Position numbers and translations under genes: made by a program
Shown: positions 10,275-21,046 of the stretch, one piece after another
Layout of the letters: each line of letters opens with the position of its first letter
Position numbering within the stretch: the stretch's first letter is position 1
Origin: Thraustochytrium sp. TN22
Lineage: Eukaryota; Sar; Bigyra; Thraustochytrida; Thraustochytriidae
Direction of reading: 5' to 3'
Length of the DNA: 64,000 nt
NCBI GenBank assembly: GCA_013306675.1
Contig: JABLUY010000001.1
Coordinates: forward strand, 124,001 to 188,000
The notes under the pieces: model-generated
Told to the model about the DNA's origin: nothing
The model's database searches: none
The model's input: only the letters and a program-made list of their open reading frames with translations

Positions 10275-10880
10275 CAATCTCCAGCTCCTCGGACCTCTGC
10301 GTCAGCGAGCAAGCACCACTTGTCAGTCAGTCTCCTGGTCGGCGCCGTCCACCCCCTTTTCCAGCAAGCCCTTGCCTCCTCCCCCAAGATAGTCAACTAG
10401 TTACGCGGCGTCGCGGGCGGCCCTGCCTGCAACCTTGACCGTGAACTCGACTGTGTCAGAGTGACGCCGTTACAACGACATCCACCTCAGCGCTCCATCG
10501 CCGCCCGCCCACCCGCCGCTCGCGCGCTCTAGAGGGCGCGCGCCGCGCCCGGGCGCGCCGGGGCCTCCGCCCGCGAGCCGCGCCGCACTCACCGCCGCCG
10601 CCGCCGCCGCGCTTCGCCGCGCCGAGGCACCCGAGGCGATCAATCAGTTCTGGATCCTGATCCACGAGCCCAGCCAGCGGGACAGCTGCGCCGGGTCCCG
10701 CACGGATAGCGTGCACGATGGCGCCGTAAGGAGACCGTGCACGGTACTTTATCCGGTTTCGGACGCGGCCCGGAGTTCGAGCTGCCAGCGCAGCGCAGAC
10801 CGGGAGCCCGCCCGGCGGCGCGCGCGCAGCGGCGGCGGCGGCGGCGGCGGCGGGTGGCGGCGGCGGCGGCGGCAGGGCGC
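10275..10880. other. Divergent promoter region between carboxypeptidase and F-box-like genes
   Basis: About 600 bp, GC-rich, with CGCC and GGCG runs, especially (GGC)n at 10830-10872 just before the plus-strand ATG. No TATA-like box stands out. ORFs that extend across it start on GTG or TTG and look like extensions of the flanking genes. Confidence 0.5.
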
Positions 10881-12050
10881 ATGGACGGCGCGCCCCCCCC
10901 TCCCCCCGCGCGCGGCGGCAAGCGCAGGGCGGCGGCGGCGGCGGCGGCGGAGGGGGATGGCACCGGGGTCGGCGGCGACGGGGACCTGTTCCGCGAGGAG
11001 CAGCTGCGGCGCAGGCGCGTGCGCTTGAGACACGCGGCTGGCGGACGCGGCGAGGAGGGCGAGGACGAGGACGAGGACGAGCATGAGCGAGGCGAGGACG
11101 GCGAGGACGGCGCTGACACGGAGATCAGCGAGGACAGCAGCAGCTGCGGCGGCAGCAGCGACAGCGACAGCGGCAGCGACCGCGACCGCGACAGCGACAG
11201 CGATCGCGAAGACGGGGCGCAGGATGCGTGGCGGGCCGCCGCGGCGGCAGCGGAGGCGGCCGCGGGCCACTGCGAGGCGCGGGACCAGGATCCCGTGCGT
11301 GGCGACGCTGACGGCCAAGCGGCCGCGGCTGCGGACGGCCGAGCGGCCGTGAGCCCAGTTCTAACCGTCAAGGCGGCGCTGCCTCGCGTCGTGCTCATTT
11401 GCATCCAGCCATGGCTGGACGAAGCCAGTCTGCGAAACCTCGGGATTTCCTGCAGGGAGCACATGCACAACATCGACTGGATGCATGCCCTGCGCTCGTC
11501 GAAGAACGTCTCCCTTTTCATGGCGGCGCGCTCGCGCATGAACGTGAAGATGCCACCGCCCGGCTTCACGGCGCAGGGCTTTTTCGCGGCCATGACCACG
11601 CGCTCGCGCTGCGTCTTCTGCGCGGAGAAGCGGCAGTTCCCCTGTATCGACCCATTTTACCACACGTCCTACCCTATGTGCACGGCCTGCGCGCAGATCG
11701 GGGACCGCTACGTCCTCAGCACCACGGCTGCGACGAAAATCTGCTCGGCCCGAAATGCCAAGGACGTCCCGTTGCAACCCGTGGGCCTTCGGTCCTCAAA
11801 CAAGAACAAGACGCGCTGCATCATTGACCTGCTCTGGATCGCCCGAGATCACCCTGCCGAGCGCATTCGCCAGCTCGCCCGACGCGAGCGCCGCCCCAAG
11901 GTCATCAAGAAGCTCGCCAAGCACTTCGGCTCCTGTCCGCCCTGGCTCAACTCGCACCCTGTCATTGAGGAAATCCTCAACGGCGAGTACCAGATCTGCA
12001 AGGACGTTGACAAGATCCTGCGTCGTCTGCATTCCTTCGGCGAGGCGTGA
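10881..12050 (+). CDS. F-box-like protein with a cysteine cluster
   Basis: Encodes 389 residues from ATG 10881 (MDGAPPPPPARGG). The upstream open frame has only a GTG and (GGC)n repeat, so I reject it. The first ~170 residues are low complexity: Arg/Ala, then Glu/Asp runs, then a Ser/Asp/Arg block. Then AALPRVVLICIQPWLDEASL and NLGISCREHMHNIDW look like an F-box fold (LP...L..I...L....L..L...C). Next is a Cys cluster, CVFCAEKRQFPCIDPFYH followed by MCTACAQ, which could bind zinc. The rest is basic and helical. If the F-box reading is right it would be an SCF ubiquitin-ligase substrate adaptor, with the Cys module and C-terminus selecting the substrate. No closer family is recognised. Confidence 0.6.
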   Translation: MDGAPPPPPARGGKRRAAAAAAAEGDGTGVGGDGDLFREEQLRRRRVRLRHAAGGRGEEGEDEDEDEHERGEDGEDGADTEISEDSSSCGGSSDSDSGSDRDRDSDSDREDGAQDAWRAAAAAAEAAAGHCEARDQDPVRGDADGQAAAAADGRAAVSPVLTVKAALPRVVLICIQPWLDEASLRNLGISCREHMHNIDWMHALRSSKNVSLFMAARSRMNVKMPPPGFTAQGFFAAMTTRSRCVFCAEKRQFPCIDPFYHTSYPMCTACAQIGDRYVLSTTAATKICSARNAKDVPLQPVGLRSSNKNKTRCIIDLLWIARDHPAERIRQLARRERRPKVIKKLAKHFGSCPPWLNSHPVIEEILNGEYQICKDVDKILRRLHSFGEA

Positions 12051-12580
12051 GACGACTTTCCTCTCATCAGTGCGCAGCTTGGGCCCCTGGACACAGCCTG
12101 CCATCAATGTATTCTTTGACTGTACGATCCCGAAGCAGCGCCAAGGCGAGGAAGGCTAGTGGTCTCCCTCCGAGTCCTTGATCCTGTAGCGCTCACTGAC
12201 GCGCTCTCTCACGGTCAACTTGAAGGTCTTGATCCTGTAGCGCTCACCGACGCGCTCGCTCACGCACTCGCCGACGCGCTCGCTCACGCGCTCACCGACG
12301 CGCTCGCTCACGGTCACAACTTGACGTGATTTTCGAGCTTCATTTTTCCCGCGCGTCGCGGTCGCGGTGCTGGCAGGCAAGGCGCCGTGGCGCGTCCAAC
12401 GACCGCGGCGCGGCGGCGGCAAAACCTGCGCGCGAGGCGTGCGCGGGCGGCGGCAGCGGCGGCGGCGGCAGCGGTGGTGGTGGCGGCGGCGGCGACGACG
12501 GCGGCGGCGGGCTGGCTGGCTGGCTGGCTAGCTGGCTGGCTGGCTAGCTAGCAGGCCCGCTAGCCAGCCGGCGCGGCGCC
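12051..12580. other. Intergenic region with minisatellite and GCTGG/GGC repeats before the ULK4-like gene
   Basis: Holds the 3' flank of the F-box-like gene, a 24-bp minisatellite (12190-12312), (GGC)n and GGT runs at 12446-12510, and (GGCT)n/(GCTA)n at 12511-12552 that reach to within 30 bp of the next ATG. No gene seen. Confidence 0.6.
12190..12312. repeat. 24-bp minisatellite, four units
   Basis: Units start at 12190, 12241, 12265 and 12289, with consensus CGCTCACCGACGCGCTCGCT plus CACG. The last three are in tandem. The first is separated by a 27-bp spacer, and both the first and second units are preceded by GATCCTGTAG (12180-12189 and 12231-12240), so a ~51-bp higher-order duplication preceded the tandem growth. 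A GTCAACTTGA-like word follows the first and last units. Confidence 0.85.
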
Positions 12581-15447
12581 ATGGATGGCTACCACATCTA
12601 CGACGAGATCGGGCGCGGGCAGCACAGCTTGGTGTACAAGGGGCGCGAGAAGCAGACGGTGCAGTACGTGGCGATCAAGTCGGTGGACAAGACCAAGATT
12701 GAAAAGGTGCTGCAGGAGGTGCGCGTGCAGCATAAGCTGGACCACCCGAACTGCCTGCGGTTCTACAAGTGGTACGAGACGCGGCACCACATCTGGATTA
12801 TCCTCGAATTCGCCACAGGCGGCAGCCTACGCGAGCTGCTGCGGCATGACGGCCGGCTACCAGAGTCCGCGGCGCGTGTCTTCGGCGCCGACCTCGTGCA
12901 CGCGCTGCTGTACCTGCACTCGAACGGCGTCTTCTACTGCGATCTCAAGCCGTCCAACATCTTGCTCAATGAGTACGGCGTGCTCAAGCTGAGCGACTTT
13001 GCGCTAGCCGTCACGCTGGACCAGCTCAACAAAGAGAGCACGCGCTCGCGGAAGCGGGGCACGCCCTGCTACATGGCGCCCGAGCTCTTTGTAGACGAGG
13101 GTGTGCCCTCGGTTGCCTCGGACCTCTGGTCGCTCGGCATCGTTCTCTACGAGCTCGTCATGGGTGAGCCGCCCTTCGTGTCGCGCAGCTTCACCGAGCT
13201 CGTGCAACTCGTGCAGTCCTCGCCGCTGCGCCTGCCGGCGGGGGGCGATGAGCTCAGCCTTTCCTTCAAGAATCTCCTGCGCTCGCTGCTACGCAAGGAT
13301 CCGGCCAAGAGGCTCACCTGGCCAGCGCTGCTCACGCACGAGTTCTGGGAGGGCATGCCGCTACCCTCTCTCACACGCATTCCAACCAACACGGCGTACC
13401 TGCGCTACCTCGACGCACGGGAGTACGTGCCCTCGTGCGTCGAGGAGGACTCGGACCCGGAGCCGCTCGACGACAGCACCGTCGGTGTGCTGCCCGAGGA
13501 GGAGTCCCTACGCATGTCCAGTAACGCGCGCCGCAATCTTCTGCGTGAGAGCGTAGACAGCGCTTCGGGCGCCTACCTGCGGCGCTCGCACAGCGCCGCG
13601 GCTGCCCCGGCCGCGCCGGACGTGCTCTGCGCCGTGGATGAGGCCGCCACAGGCGCGGCCACCGCGATCGCCCTGCCCAGCGCGAGCCCGCACCGCACCG
13701 ACCTTTTGCTCGAGGACACTGACACGGTGCTGGACTTCGACTACCGGCCCGACACGCCCATCGAGGGTGATGAGGAGGAGGACCCCGAACCCGTGCCCGC
13801 TAGTGACGCAGGCCAGCAGGGGGCGAGTTCTCCGTCTGGGAACGAGGGCGTCGCGGAGGCCGAGCCCGTACATGAGACCGAGCCTGAGCGGCCGCGCACG
13901 GCGCCTGAGGAGAAGAGTGAGTCTCTCTCGGTGCTGACGGCCATCCCGCCCGCCGAGCCGAACGCTCGGCCGGCGTCCGCCGATACGTCCAAGCGTAGCC
14001 CGAGTTCTGCCGCGACGTCGCCGCTCAGCGTGGCGCAGCCTCACAACTCGCTGCGCCTCCACCTCAAGCGCGACAGCGTGCAAGAGGCGGCCGCCGTCGC
14101 GCTGGCGCTCTCCAAGCGCGACGAGGAGGACGACGACGAGGACGAGGACGAGAATAGCGACCGCGCGAACGACGATGCGGTGGGACCAGCGGCCACGCCG
14201 ACGACCACAGCAGAGGCCGCGCCGTCCCTGCGCAGCCCGAGGTCTCCACGGGGCAAGATGGAGCTGGAGCAATTGCACGCGGAGGAGGCCGCACCCGAGC
14301 ACCATCTTCACATGCAGTCGGATCCACTACCTCGGGACCGAGGGCTCGAGGACGAGCACAAGAGCGCCGGGGGGCGGGACGAGGACCGTATAGCTGGCGA
14401 AAGGACCGAAGACAACGAGGAGGAGGAAGGAGAGGAGGGGCCACCAAGCTCTGCGGCAGAACCGCCCCTAGACCTGGAGGAGGCGCTGGTGCGTGAGATC
14501 TCCGACATCGGCGCGGATCGCGTGCACCATCTCCTTGAGCAGCACCGGCACGTGCTGGTGCCCGAATATGCAAGCCGCGAGTTTCACGGCGCCGCCGAAG
14601 TTCAGGCGCTGCTGATGGACGCCCACGACTTCGTGGTTCGACCAATTGTGGGCAATCCAATCACGACAGCACTCCCGGTCCTCAAGTACAACCCGCGTGT
14701 GCTGCCGTTCCCCAACCTGGCGGCGAGCGACGCGGCGCGGCTGAACGGGCCGGAGCTGGAGATCTTCTTCTCGCAAGTGTTCCGGGCGCTTTCTTCCGGC
14801 CCGGGCAACTCGGCAACCCAGGTCTTCCAGACGCTCGGCTACCTGTACTCGCTGTGTACGACGCCGCGGCTAGCGAACGTGATCGTGAGCTCCTCGCTCG
14901 TGGCGCTCCTGATCCGGCTCGGCACCAAACCGGAGAGCATCCTGGGCGGTAACGCGGGCTTGGGAGACGGCGCCGGGGCGTCGCCGCGGTCGCCGCGGAC
15001 GCCTCGCGGCTCACAGCATTCGCGTGCGGGTGGTGGCGTGCGGGGTGGCGGCAGCCTGCACAGGCCCATGACGCCGCCGTCCCCACCGCCGCCACCGCGG
15101 TCGCCGCGGTCGCCGCGATCGCCGCGCGCGTCGTCCTCGACCACTGGTGCAATCCCGGCGCTCTCCCCGGACGCAAGCGGCGCGAGCGCATCCCAGGCGC
15201 GAGAGTTGGTCGCGAGCAAGGGCGCGCCAAAGGTGTCGCTCAAATCGCAGATTCGCAAGCTGCGCGTACGCGCGACCATCATCTTGGCGGTCTTGGTCCG
15301 GCACGCGACCTTCATCGCGCCGCGGTTAAACGACGAAGGCCTCGTGGACGCCCTGGTGACGCTCTCGCAGGACGAAGTGCTGCCGATCCGACGGTATGGG
15401 TCGGCCGGTCTCGGCGAGCTGCTCTTTTACATCACGACAAACGCTCC

Positions 15448-15492
<45 letters not shown>

Positions 15493-17961
15493 ACAGACGG
15501 CGGACGGCGTGGGAGAGCACTGGAAGATCTCCGGCACGGCTCTCAAGCAGCTGTCAAGCTGCCTGCAATCGGAGGATGAAACGATCCGCTTCTACGCGGC
15601 CAAGACGTTCGAGAACGTGCTAAGCCTGGCGCCGGCCGCCGAGCAGGTGGCCCAGGGCGCGAATGGGACGAGCCTGCGCTTCGCAACGGCCGGCGTGGCG
15701 TCGAACCTGCTCAACGCGACGCTGCGCGAGAAGGCGGAACACCTGCGGTCAACGTGCGCCATGGCGCTGGCGCACTTGGTGCGCCTGAACCGGCGGCTGC
15801 TGCCGCGACTGGCGGAGAATGAGGGCTGGGGCATTCTCGCGAACGGCCTGCAGGCGGTGCACGGGTCGCCGCGCGTGCAGCAAGCCTTTTTGAACATTTT
15901 GAACCTCGTGCTGCAGTCGACAGGCGCGGAGTCCACGCCTGTCGTACCGTCGTCGCCCATGCGCGCCATGCCGGCCGCGACGCGGCTGGGGGCGGAGCGC
16001 ATCACGCGCGAGGCGCTCTTCGGGCGACGCAGCACGGTCAAGCAGGGCATTTTGCGCGCGCTCGTGCAGCTCGTGAGCCACGGGCAGACGCTCGTGGTGC
16101 GGTCCAAGGCGGTGGTGGCGCTGACGATGTTCTTGCAGCACTACCCGGGCGAGCTGCACTCGCTGCTGGACCTCAAGCTGGTACAGATTCTGGACCGCCT
16201 GCACGCGCGACTGCGGCGGGCACAGGAGACGGCCGAACAGGCGGACGCCTCAGAGTCGGCGCCGCATGCGGACGACTTGCTCGAGCGCCAGACGGCCGCA
16301 GCCACGCTCATGCTACGCCGATGCGTTCACACGCTCGTGTACCGGCTGGCGCTGGTGGCGAGCGAGGCGATCTCCTTTGCGAGCAAGACAGCAGGGAGGC
16401 TGGCGGCCGTTGTGGCTTCGGGCCGTCAGGTGACAGCGGCCTCGCCCGAGGCCGGCATGCTGCAGCGACTGGGGCGCGACTCGCTGCCGCTGCTCTTTCA
16501 GTTGAGCACGAGCCGCGCGGTGTCGACCTTTGTGTGCTGTAGTACGGAGCTCATGGGCGCGGTGGCGGCGCTGGTGCGCGTCAACTTGAACGTGGCGGCG
16601 GGGGCGCTGCCGGAGTTCGAGCGCTTCGTGCTGCTTCTGGCCGAGAGCCTGGTGCAGGAGTCCGACGCGCTGCGACTGCCGGACGTGGCGCTGGCGGTGC
16701 TACAGGACCTGCTGCCGGCGCTCTGGGCAGCGAGCGTGGCGCGCACGCACTTTGACACCAAGACCTGGTGCCTGCGGCTCGCCATCGACGTGCTCTGCAA
16801 CTTCTCACGGGCAGGCCCGCTCATGGAGGTTGTTGAGGAGGAGGACGAGGGCGATGAGGCGTTCGACTTTGAAGACTCGGTCCTCGCGCAGGATGAGTCG
16901 GACGCAGGCTGGGAGACTCGCGTGCGCCTGCTGCGCTCGCTGCACGCGCACGCGCTTCGCTTCTTCGAGGAACGCGTCCTGCCGCGCACCGGCGCACTTT
17001 TGCGCGAGGAGACGCCCATTCCCCTCATGGTCATCAATCTGCTGTGCTTTGAGGTGTCCAAGCACCCGCACCTCGTGCGGCGCATGTTGGACCTCGATTT
17101 GATGCACGACTATTCGGAGCTGCTCCCGATGGAGGAGCCGGACGCTGAGACTGGCGCGGAGACGGACGCGGACACCATCGCCTCGCGGCTCTCCGGGGCC
17201 AAGCTGGTCACCTCGGTGCTGTATGCGCAGGCTGCAGCGCCTGAGGCGGGTGCCGCGGACACTGTGGCTACCTTGCTGGCGCCGCCGTTGAGCATTGGGG
17301 GCCGCGCGGCGCATCTCTCGGCAAGTGTGCTGCAAGTACTGCGCGCCGAGGAGGCGACGCGGGCTTCGGGCGGTCGCGGACGGGCCCTGGCCTCGACACA
17401 GCTCCTTCAGCAGCAGCAACATCAGCTGGAAGCCGTCGTAGACCTGCTCTTTGCGCTGCTGCAAATCGTACCACCGAGCGGCCACGAGCACGCCCATGAC
17501 CTTGACCGGCCCGAGGTCGTCGCGCTTTTGGCCTTTGCTGTGGAGCGCGCGCTGGGCAGCTCCAGCGCCATGGCGTGGGCCGCTTGGGCCGGGGATGCTA
17601 CAGAGAAGGGCGAGCAGCAGCAGCAGCAGCAACAGCAACAACAACAACAACAACAAGCGCAGCAACAACCATCGGAGGCCTACCCTGGCGAGAAGGAGGT
17701 GCTCGACGGAGATGGGAAAGGCGAAGAGCACGACGAGACCGAGTACGACGAGGGGCAGGACGGTTTTGACGAGGCCGCCATGGGGGAGGCGCCGCGCGGC
17801 GAGCTGGCCGTGCTCCTGGAGAAGGCCTGCGCGTGTCTCTCTCTGCTCGCCTCGGTTCTGCCGGCGTCGGCGGCGACGCCGTTCCGCATGGTCACGCACG
17901 CGCGGTTCCTGGGCATTTTGGCGGCAGTCTTGAGCCAGGATGTTGACGAGGACTCGGCGCA

Positions 17962-18012
<51 letters not shown>

Positions 18013-18280
18013 CGAAAACGAGGATGCAGAGCGTGTTGACGTGGAAAGTGCACGCGCAGGCGCCGTGCTGAGCAGCGCGGCAGCTGGCGACGCGCAGAGC
18101 CGCGCGGCTGCGCGTCTGCACGTGCTGGAACTTCTGTCGCGCCTGGCCTCGCTGAGTGGGCAAGACGATTGGGCACCGTGTGCGCTCGCACTCCGTGACC
18201 TGCTGGAGGACCGCCACGACCTGCCGGAGGATCAGCGCGAGCTCGCGGCGCACATTCTCGATGCTGTGGAAGGCTCGTAA
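12581..18280 (+). CDS. ULK4: ULK4/RUNKEL-like protein kinase with C-terminal HEAT/armadillo repeats and poly-Q tracts
   Basis: Encodes 1,899 residues in one exon. The kinase domain is residues 4-256, starting YHIYDEIGRGQHSLVYKG, which is very like ULK4/RUNKEL (YEEIGRG...VYKGR). VAIK Lys33 is present. The HRD motif is YCD with Asp121, and Asn126 is kept in DLKPSNILL. DFG is DFA with Asp139 kept. GTPCYMAPEL and DLWSLGIVLYELVMGEPPF follow. Human ULK4 is a pseudokinase lacking several of these residues, so this one may still be active. Residues ~270-640 are disordered and acidic. The long remainder is helical with HEAT/ARM-like repeats, as in ULK4 and plant RUNKEL. Poly-Q tracts lie near residues 958-974, 1680-1695 and 1795-1812. 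ULK4 relatives act with Fused/STK36 in ciliary axoneme assembly, and RUNKEL acts in phragmoplast microtubules, so a microtubule or flagellar role is likely. Confidence 0.9.
15454..15496 (+). repeat. In-frame CAG/CAA repeat (poly-Q) in the ULK4-like gene
   Basis: About 15 glutamine codons, mainly pure CAG with two CAA near the end, placed between two HEAT-like segments. Two more tracts lie in the same gene at about 17617-17665 (CAG then CAA runs) and 17960-18010 (mainly CAG). Confidence 0.85.
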
Positions 18281-18753
18281 TTGTGTGTAATTGAAAAGAA
18301 ACAAGAAGAGAACGACTCGGATCGTGTCGTTCAAGTTCTGACTATGCCTATGGCGAGAGCAAGTGATGGGCGACCAGCGGTTGCTTGATCGGTCGGGGGT
18401 CTCCGTCACCGCGCCAGATCGTCGGAAGCCCTCTTGTATGCAAGGCAAGCAAAAGAGGTACGCGAGCGCAGCAAGCCCCAACGCACCAAAGTCACTGAGA
18501 CGAATGCTTGGTGGCCGGGCAACTCGAGCACCAGCAAGCAAGAACGCTCGACGGGCCGCCTTGTCCCTTTGTTCACGTAAACAGAAAGCCATCTTCGTGG
18601 ATCCTAAGCTCGCTCACAGGCACATGGAAAAAGACTTTTTGGAAGATCATCTTCTGGAGTGATGTTAACATCAGCAGCAGCTACCAAGGCTACCTACTAC
18701 CTTAGGGGCGGAGCACAGAGGCATCACGCAAAGGCATCGCGCGGACAGCCGAC
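18281..18753. other. Convergent 3' region between the ULK4-like and lipid-droplet protein genes
   Basis: About 470 bp. It is AT-richer just after the ULK4 stop (AATTGTGTGTAATTGAAAAG), fitting a 3' UTR and poly(A) zone. I see no gene, tRNA or repeat. Confidence 0.5.
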
Positions 18754-19920
18754 TTAGAAGGTGTCCTGCTCAGCCTCGTCGTCATCAACGTCATCCTCGA
18801 CGTCGTCGCCAAAGGACTGGTCCTCCATCTCCTCCTCCTTCTCGCGGCCGAGGAAGCGGGCAAGGGCGGGGGAGACACGGACCTCGTACTCCTTCTCGAG
18901 GCGGGACTTGGCAGCGGCAAAGACGGCCTGAAGGCCTGCGGAGATGGTAAGCTCCTCCTCGCCCGACTTGGACTTGGCAATCTCCTGCTGAAGGGAAAGC
19001 TCCTCGCGGAACATCTGGATGATCTGATCGCGCGGCTCGACGACCTTCTTGGTGTAGGTGTCGGAGACGCGGGTAACGACGAGGACGAACTGCTCCTTGA
19101 CCGGGGTGACAACCTTGGCGTCGATGACCTCGATGCGGCGGTTGACGCCGTTCTTGAGGGGCTTGACAAGCTTCTGGTCGACAGCGTCGACCTTGGGGGT
19201 GATGCCGAGCTTGTCGTCAACAATCTTGAGGCGGGCCGAGACCGGGGTCTTGACGTTCTTGTCGAGCCACTCCGAGTACTTGATGAGGTCAACGTGGATG
19301 GTCTCCTTGGTGCGGGCCTTGAGATCGCCCGCCCGGGCGAGCGCGCGCTCGACGGCCTTGGTGATGGTGACCTTGGAGAGGTTGACAGTGCGGGTGGCGA
19401 CCGTGCGGATCTCCGACTTGGGGCCGGTGACCTGGAGCTCCTTGGAGGACTCCTCGAGCGGGAGGTACTGCTTGAGGTAGCCCTCGCTGGCGTCCAGGAG
19501 CACGTTGAGGTTCTCGGCGGCGGCGGACTTGCCCGTCACGAGGATGGAGCGCACGCCAGGCTCGCCCTCCTCCTCCTCGGGCGTCTCGGTGCGGAGCGCC
19601 TTCAGCTTGCCGTGCACGTAGCCGAGCGTCTGCTTGGGCGTCTCGCGGATGACCTGCACCTTGGACGAGGTGAAGTTCACCACGGCCTCGGCGCGCGTGT
19701 CGACGGCCGACACCACCGAGTCCACGGCCACGGGCGACTTCTTGAGGATGGCCTTGGTGGTGTTCTCGGTCCAGTCCACGATGGGCGTCAGCCGCTTGCC
19801 CAGCGTCTGGTTCTTGGCCAGCATGTCCTTGGCGCCCGAGTACTGCTCAAAGCTCATGTCGATCAGCTTGCCCACCGGCCCGCTGTGCTGCACCTGCAGC
19901 ACATCGCCTTCGTTCGGCAT
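18754..19920 (-). CDS. Perilipin-like lipid-droplet surface protein (tentative)
   Basis: Encodes 388 residues from ATG 19920 (MPNEGDVLQVQHSGPVGKL). There is no signal peptide and no strong TM helix. The body is made of amphipathic, Val/Lys/Asp-rich segments. Residues ~20-90 (MSFEQYSGAKDMLAKNQTLG, then VDSVVSAVDTRAEAVVNF) resemble perilipin PAT/11-mer regions. Residues ~230-310 contain four imperfect ~20-residue repeats of the form hxxVDxKhxxPhKxxh: LKIVDDKLGITPK, VDAVDQKLVKPLKNG, IEVIDAKVVTPVKEQF, and a diverged VSDTYTKKVVEPRDQ. The tail is acidic. Thraustochytrids have a dedicated lipid-droplet protein of about this type, and oleaginous stramenopiles coat their droplets with such proteins, so I infer a droplet coat. 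An apolipoprotein-like or LEA-like protein is the alternative. Confidence 0.55.
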   Translation of the reverse strand: MPNEGDVLQVQHSGPVGKLIDMSFEQYSGAKDMLAKNQTLGKRLTPIVDWTENTTKAILKKSPVAVDSVVSAVDTRAEAVVNFTSSKVQVIRETPKQTLGYVHGKLKALRTETPEEEEGEPGVRSILVTGKSAAAENLNVLLDASEGYLKQYLPLEESSKELQVTGPKSEIRTVATRTVNLSKVTITKAVERALARAGDLKARTKETIHVDLIKYSEWLDKNVKTPVSARLKIVDDKLGITPKVDAVDQKLVKPLKNGVNRRIEVIDAKVVTPVKEQFVLVVTRVSDTYTKKVVEPRDQIIQMFREELSLQQEIAKSKSGEEELTISAGLQAVFAAAKSRLEKEYEVRVSPALARFLGREKEEEMEDQSFGDDVEDDVDDDEAEQDTF

Positions 19921-21046
19921 GCTTGCTTGCCTGCCTGCCTGCCTGCTAGCAACGCTCTTCCTTCCTATCCGCCTGTGATGTGGTACCGTCCGATGGTTTG
20001 CGATTTGCCTCCCTTCCGTCAGTCTTCGCCGTCCTCGTCTTCTCTTCCGCCGCCCATGTCCTGCCTTGCCTCCCGGCCTCGCTCCATTTCCTCCTTCCCC
20101 TTTGCTTTCCTCCTCCCATGCCCACATTTCCCTTCCATCGTCCGCCTCGCGCGCACGCCACCCTGGCGTGCGCGCGCCGAGGCGGGACCACCCGCGCCAC
20201 CACCGCCGCGGCTCGCGAGCCGTGACGCGGCGCAGAAACCCGCGCGCGGTCCTTGCTCGCTCGCCGCGTCGCCCTGCCCTGCCCTGCCCTGCCCTGCCTG
20301 CCTGCCTGCCTGCCCTGTCGGGCCGCCTCCGAGGCCTCGGGGCCGCCCGCTCGCGGCCGGCTCGCTGGCCGCCCGCGAGTTCCTGGCCGCGCGCCGCCGC
20401 GCCGCGCCGCGCCGCGCCGCGTCATCGCGGCCGCCACGTCCCGGTCACCGGAACCCTCCTCGGCCGCCGGCGCCGCAGCCTGCTCCGGGCCTGCGGGCCG
20501 CCCCGCTCAAGGACCCAGAAAGGCAGGCACGCCGCGTCACCGCGCCCTGGACGCCGACAGGCCCTCGCCGCGCCGCCGCCTCGCCTCGCCTCGCCTCGCC
20601 CCGCTCTCCTCTCCGGGCGGCTCGGCGCCGGCGCGCGCCGCCGTCGTCGTCGCGCTGCGTCTGCCTGCGCCGGCGCGCGCGCGGGCGGCCGGTCGGCGCG
20701 GCCGCCGCGGCAAGCAAGCAAGCAAGCGTATCCGCGAGCCTTTTCGCGAGGGCCTCCGCATGCCTGCCTGCCCGCCATTTCAAACCGCGCCATCGCTCTG
20801 CCTCTCTCTCTTTCCCTCCCTCGCTCCCCGCCGCGCCGCCGCGCCGCGCCTGCGCGCGCGCGCGCGCCGCGCCGCCGCCCCCGCCGCGCCGGGCGCACGT
20901 ACCGAGCTCGACCGCCCCGTTGGTTGCGGCTCTGCCGGCGGCGCCGAGCAACCGCGCGAGACTCGACTCGACTCTTGTCAGCGAGAAGGAACCGCGGCGC
21001 GGGCTTCGCCGGACTCCGCGGGATTCCGCGGTTGCCCGCGCGCGCG

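Noticed and set aside
12581-18280. ULK1/2-type autophagy kinase
   Set aside because: The kinase start, the changed HRD/DFG words and the long HEAT-like C-terminus match ULK4/RUNKEL, not ULK1/ATG1, which has a short spacer and a MIT-like end.
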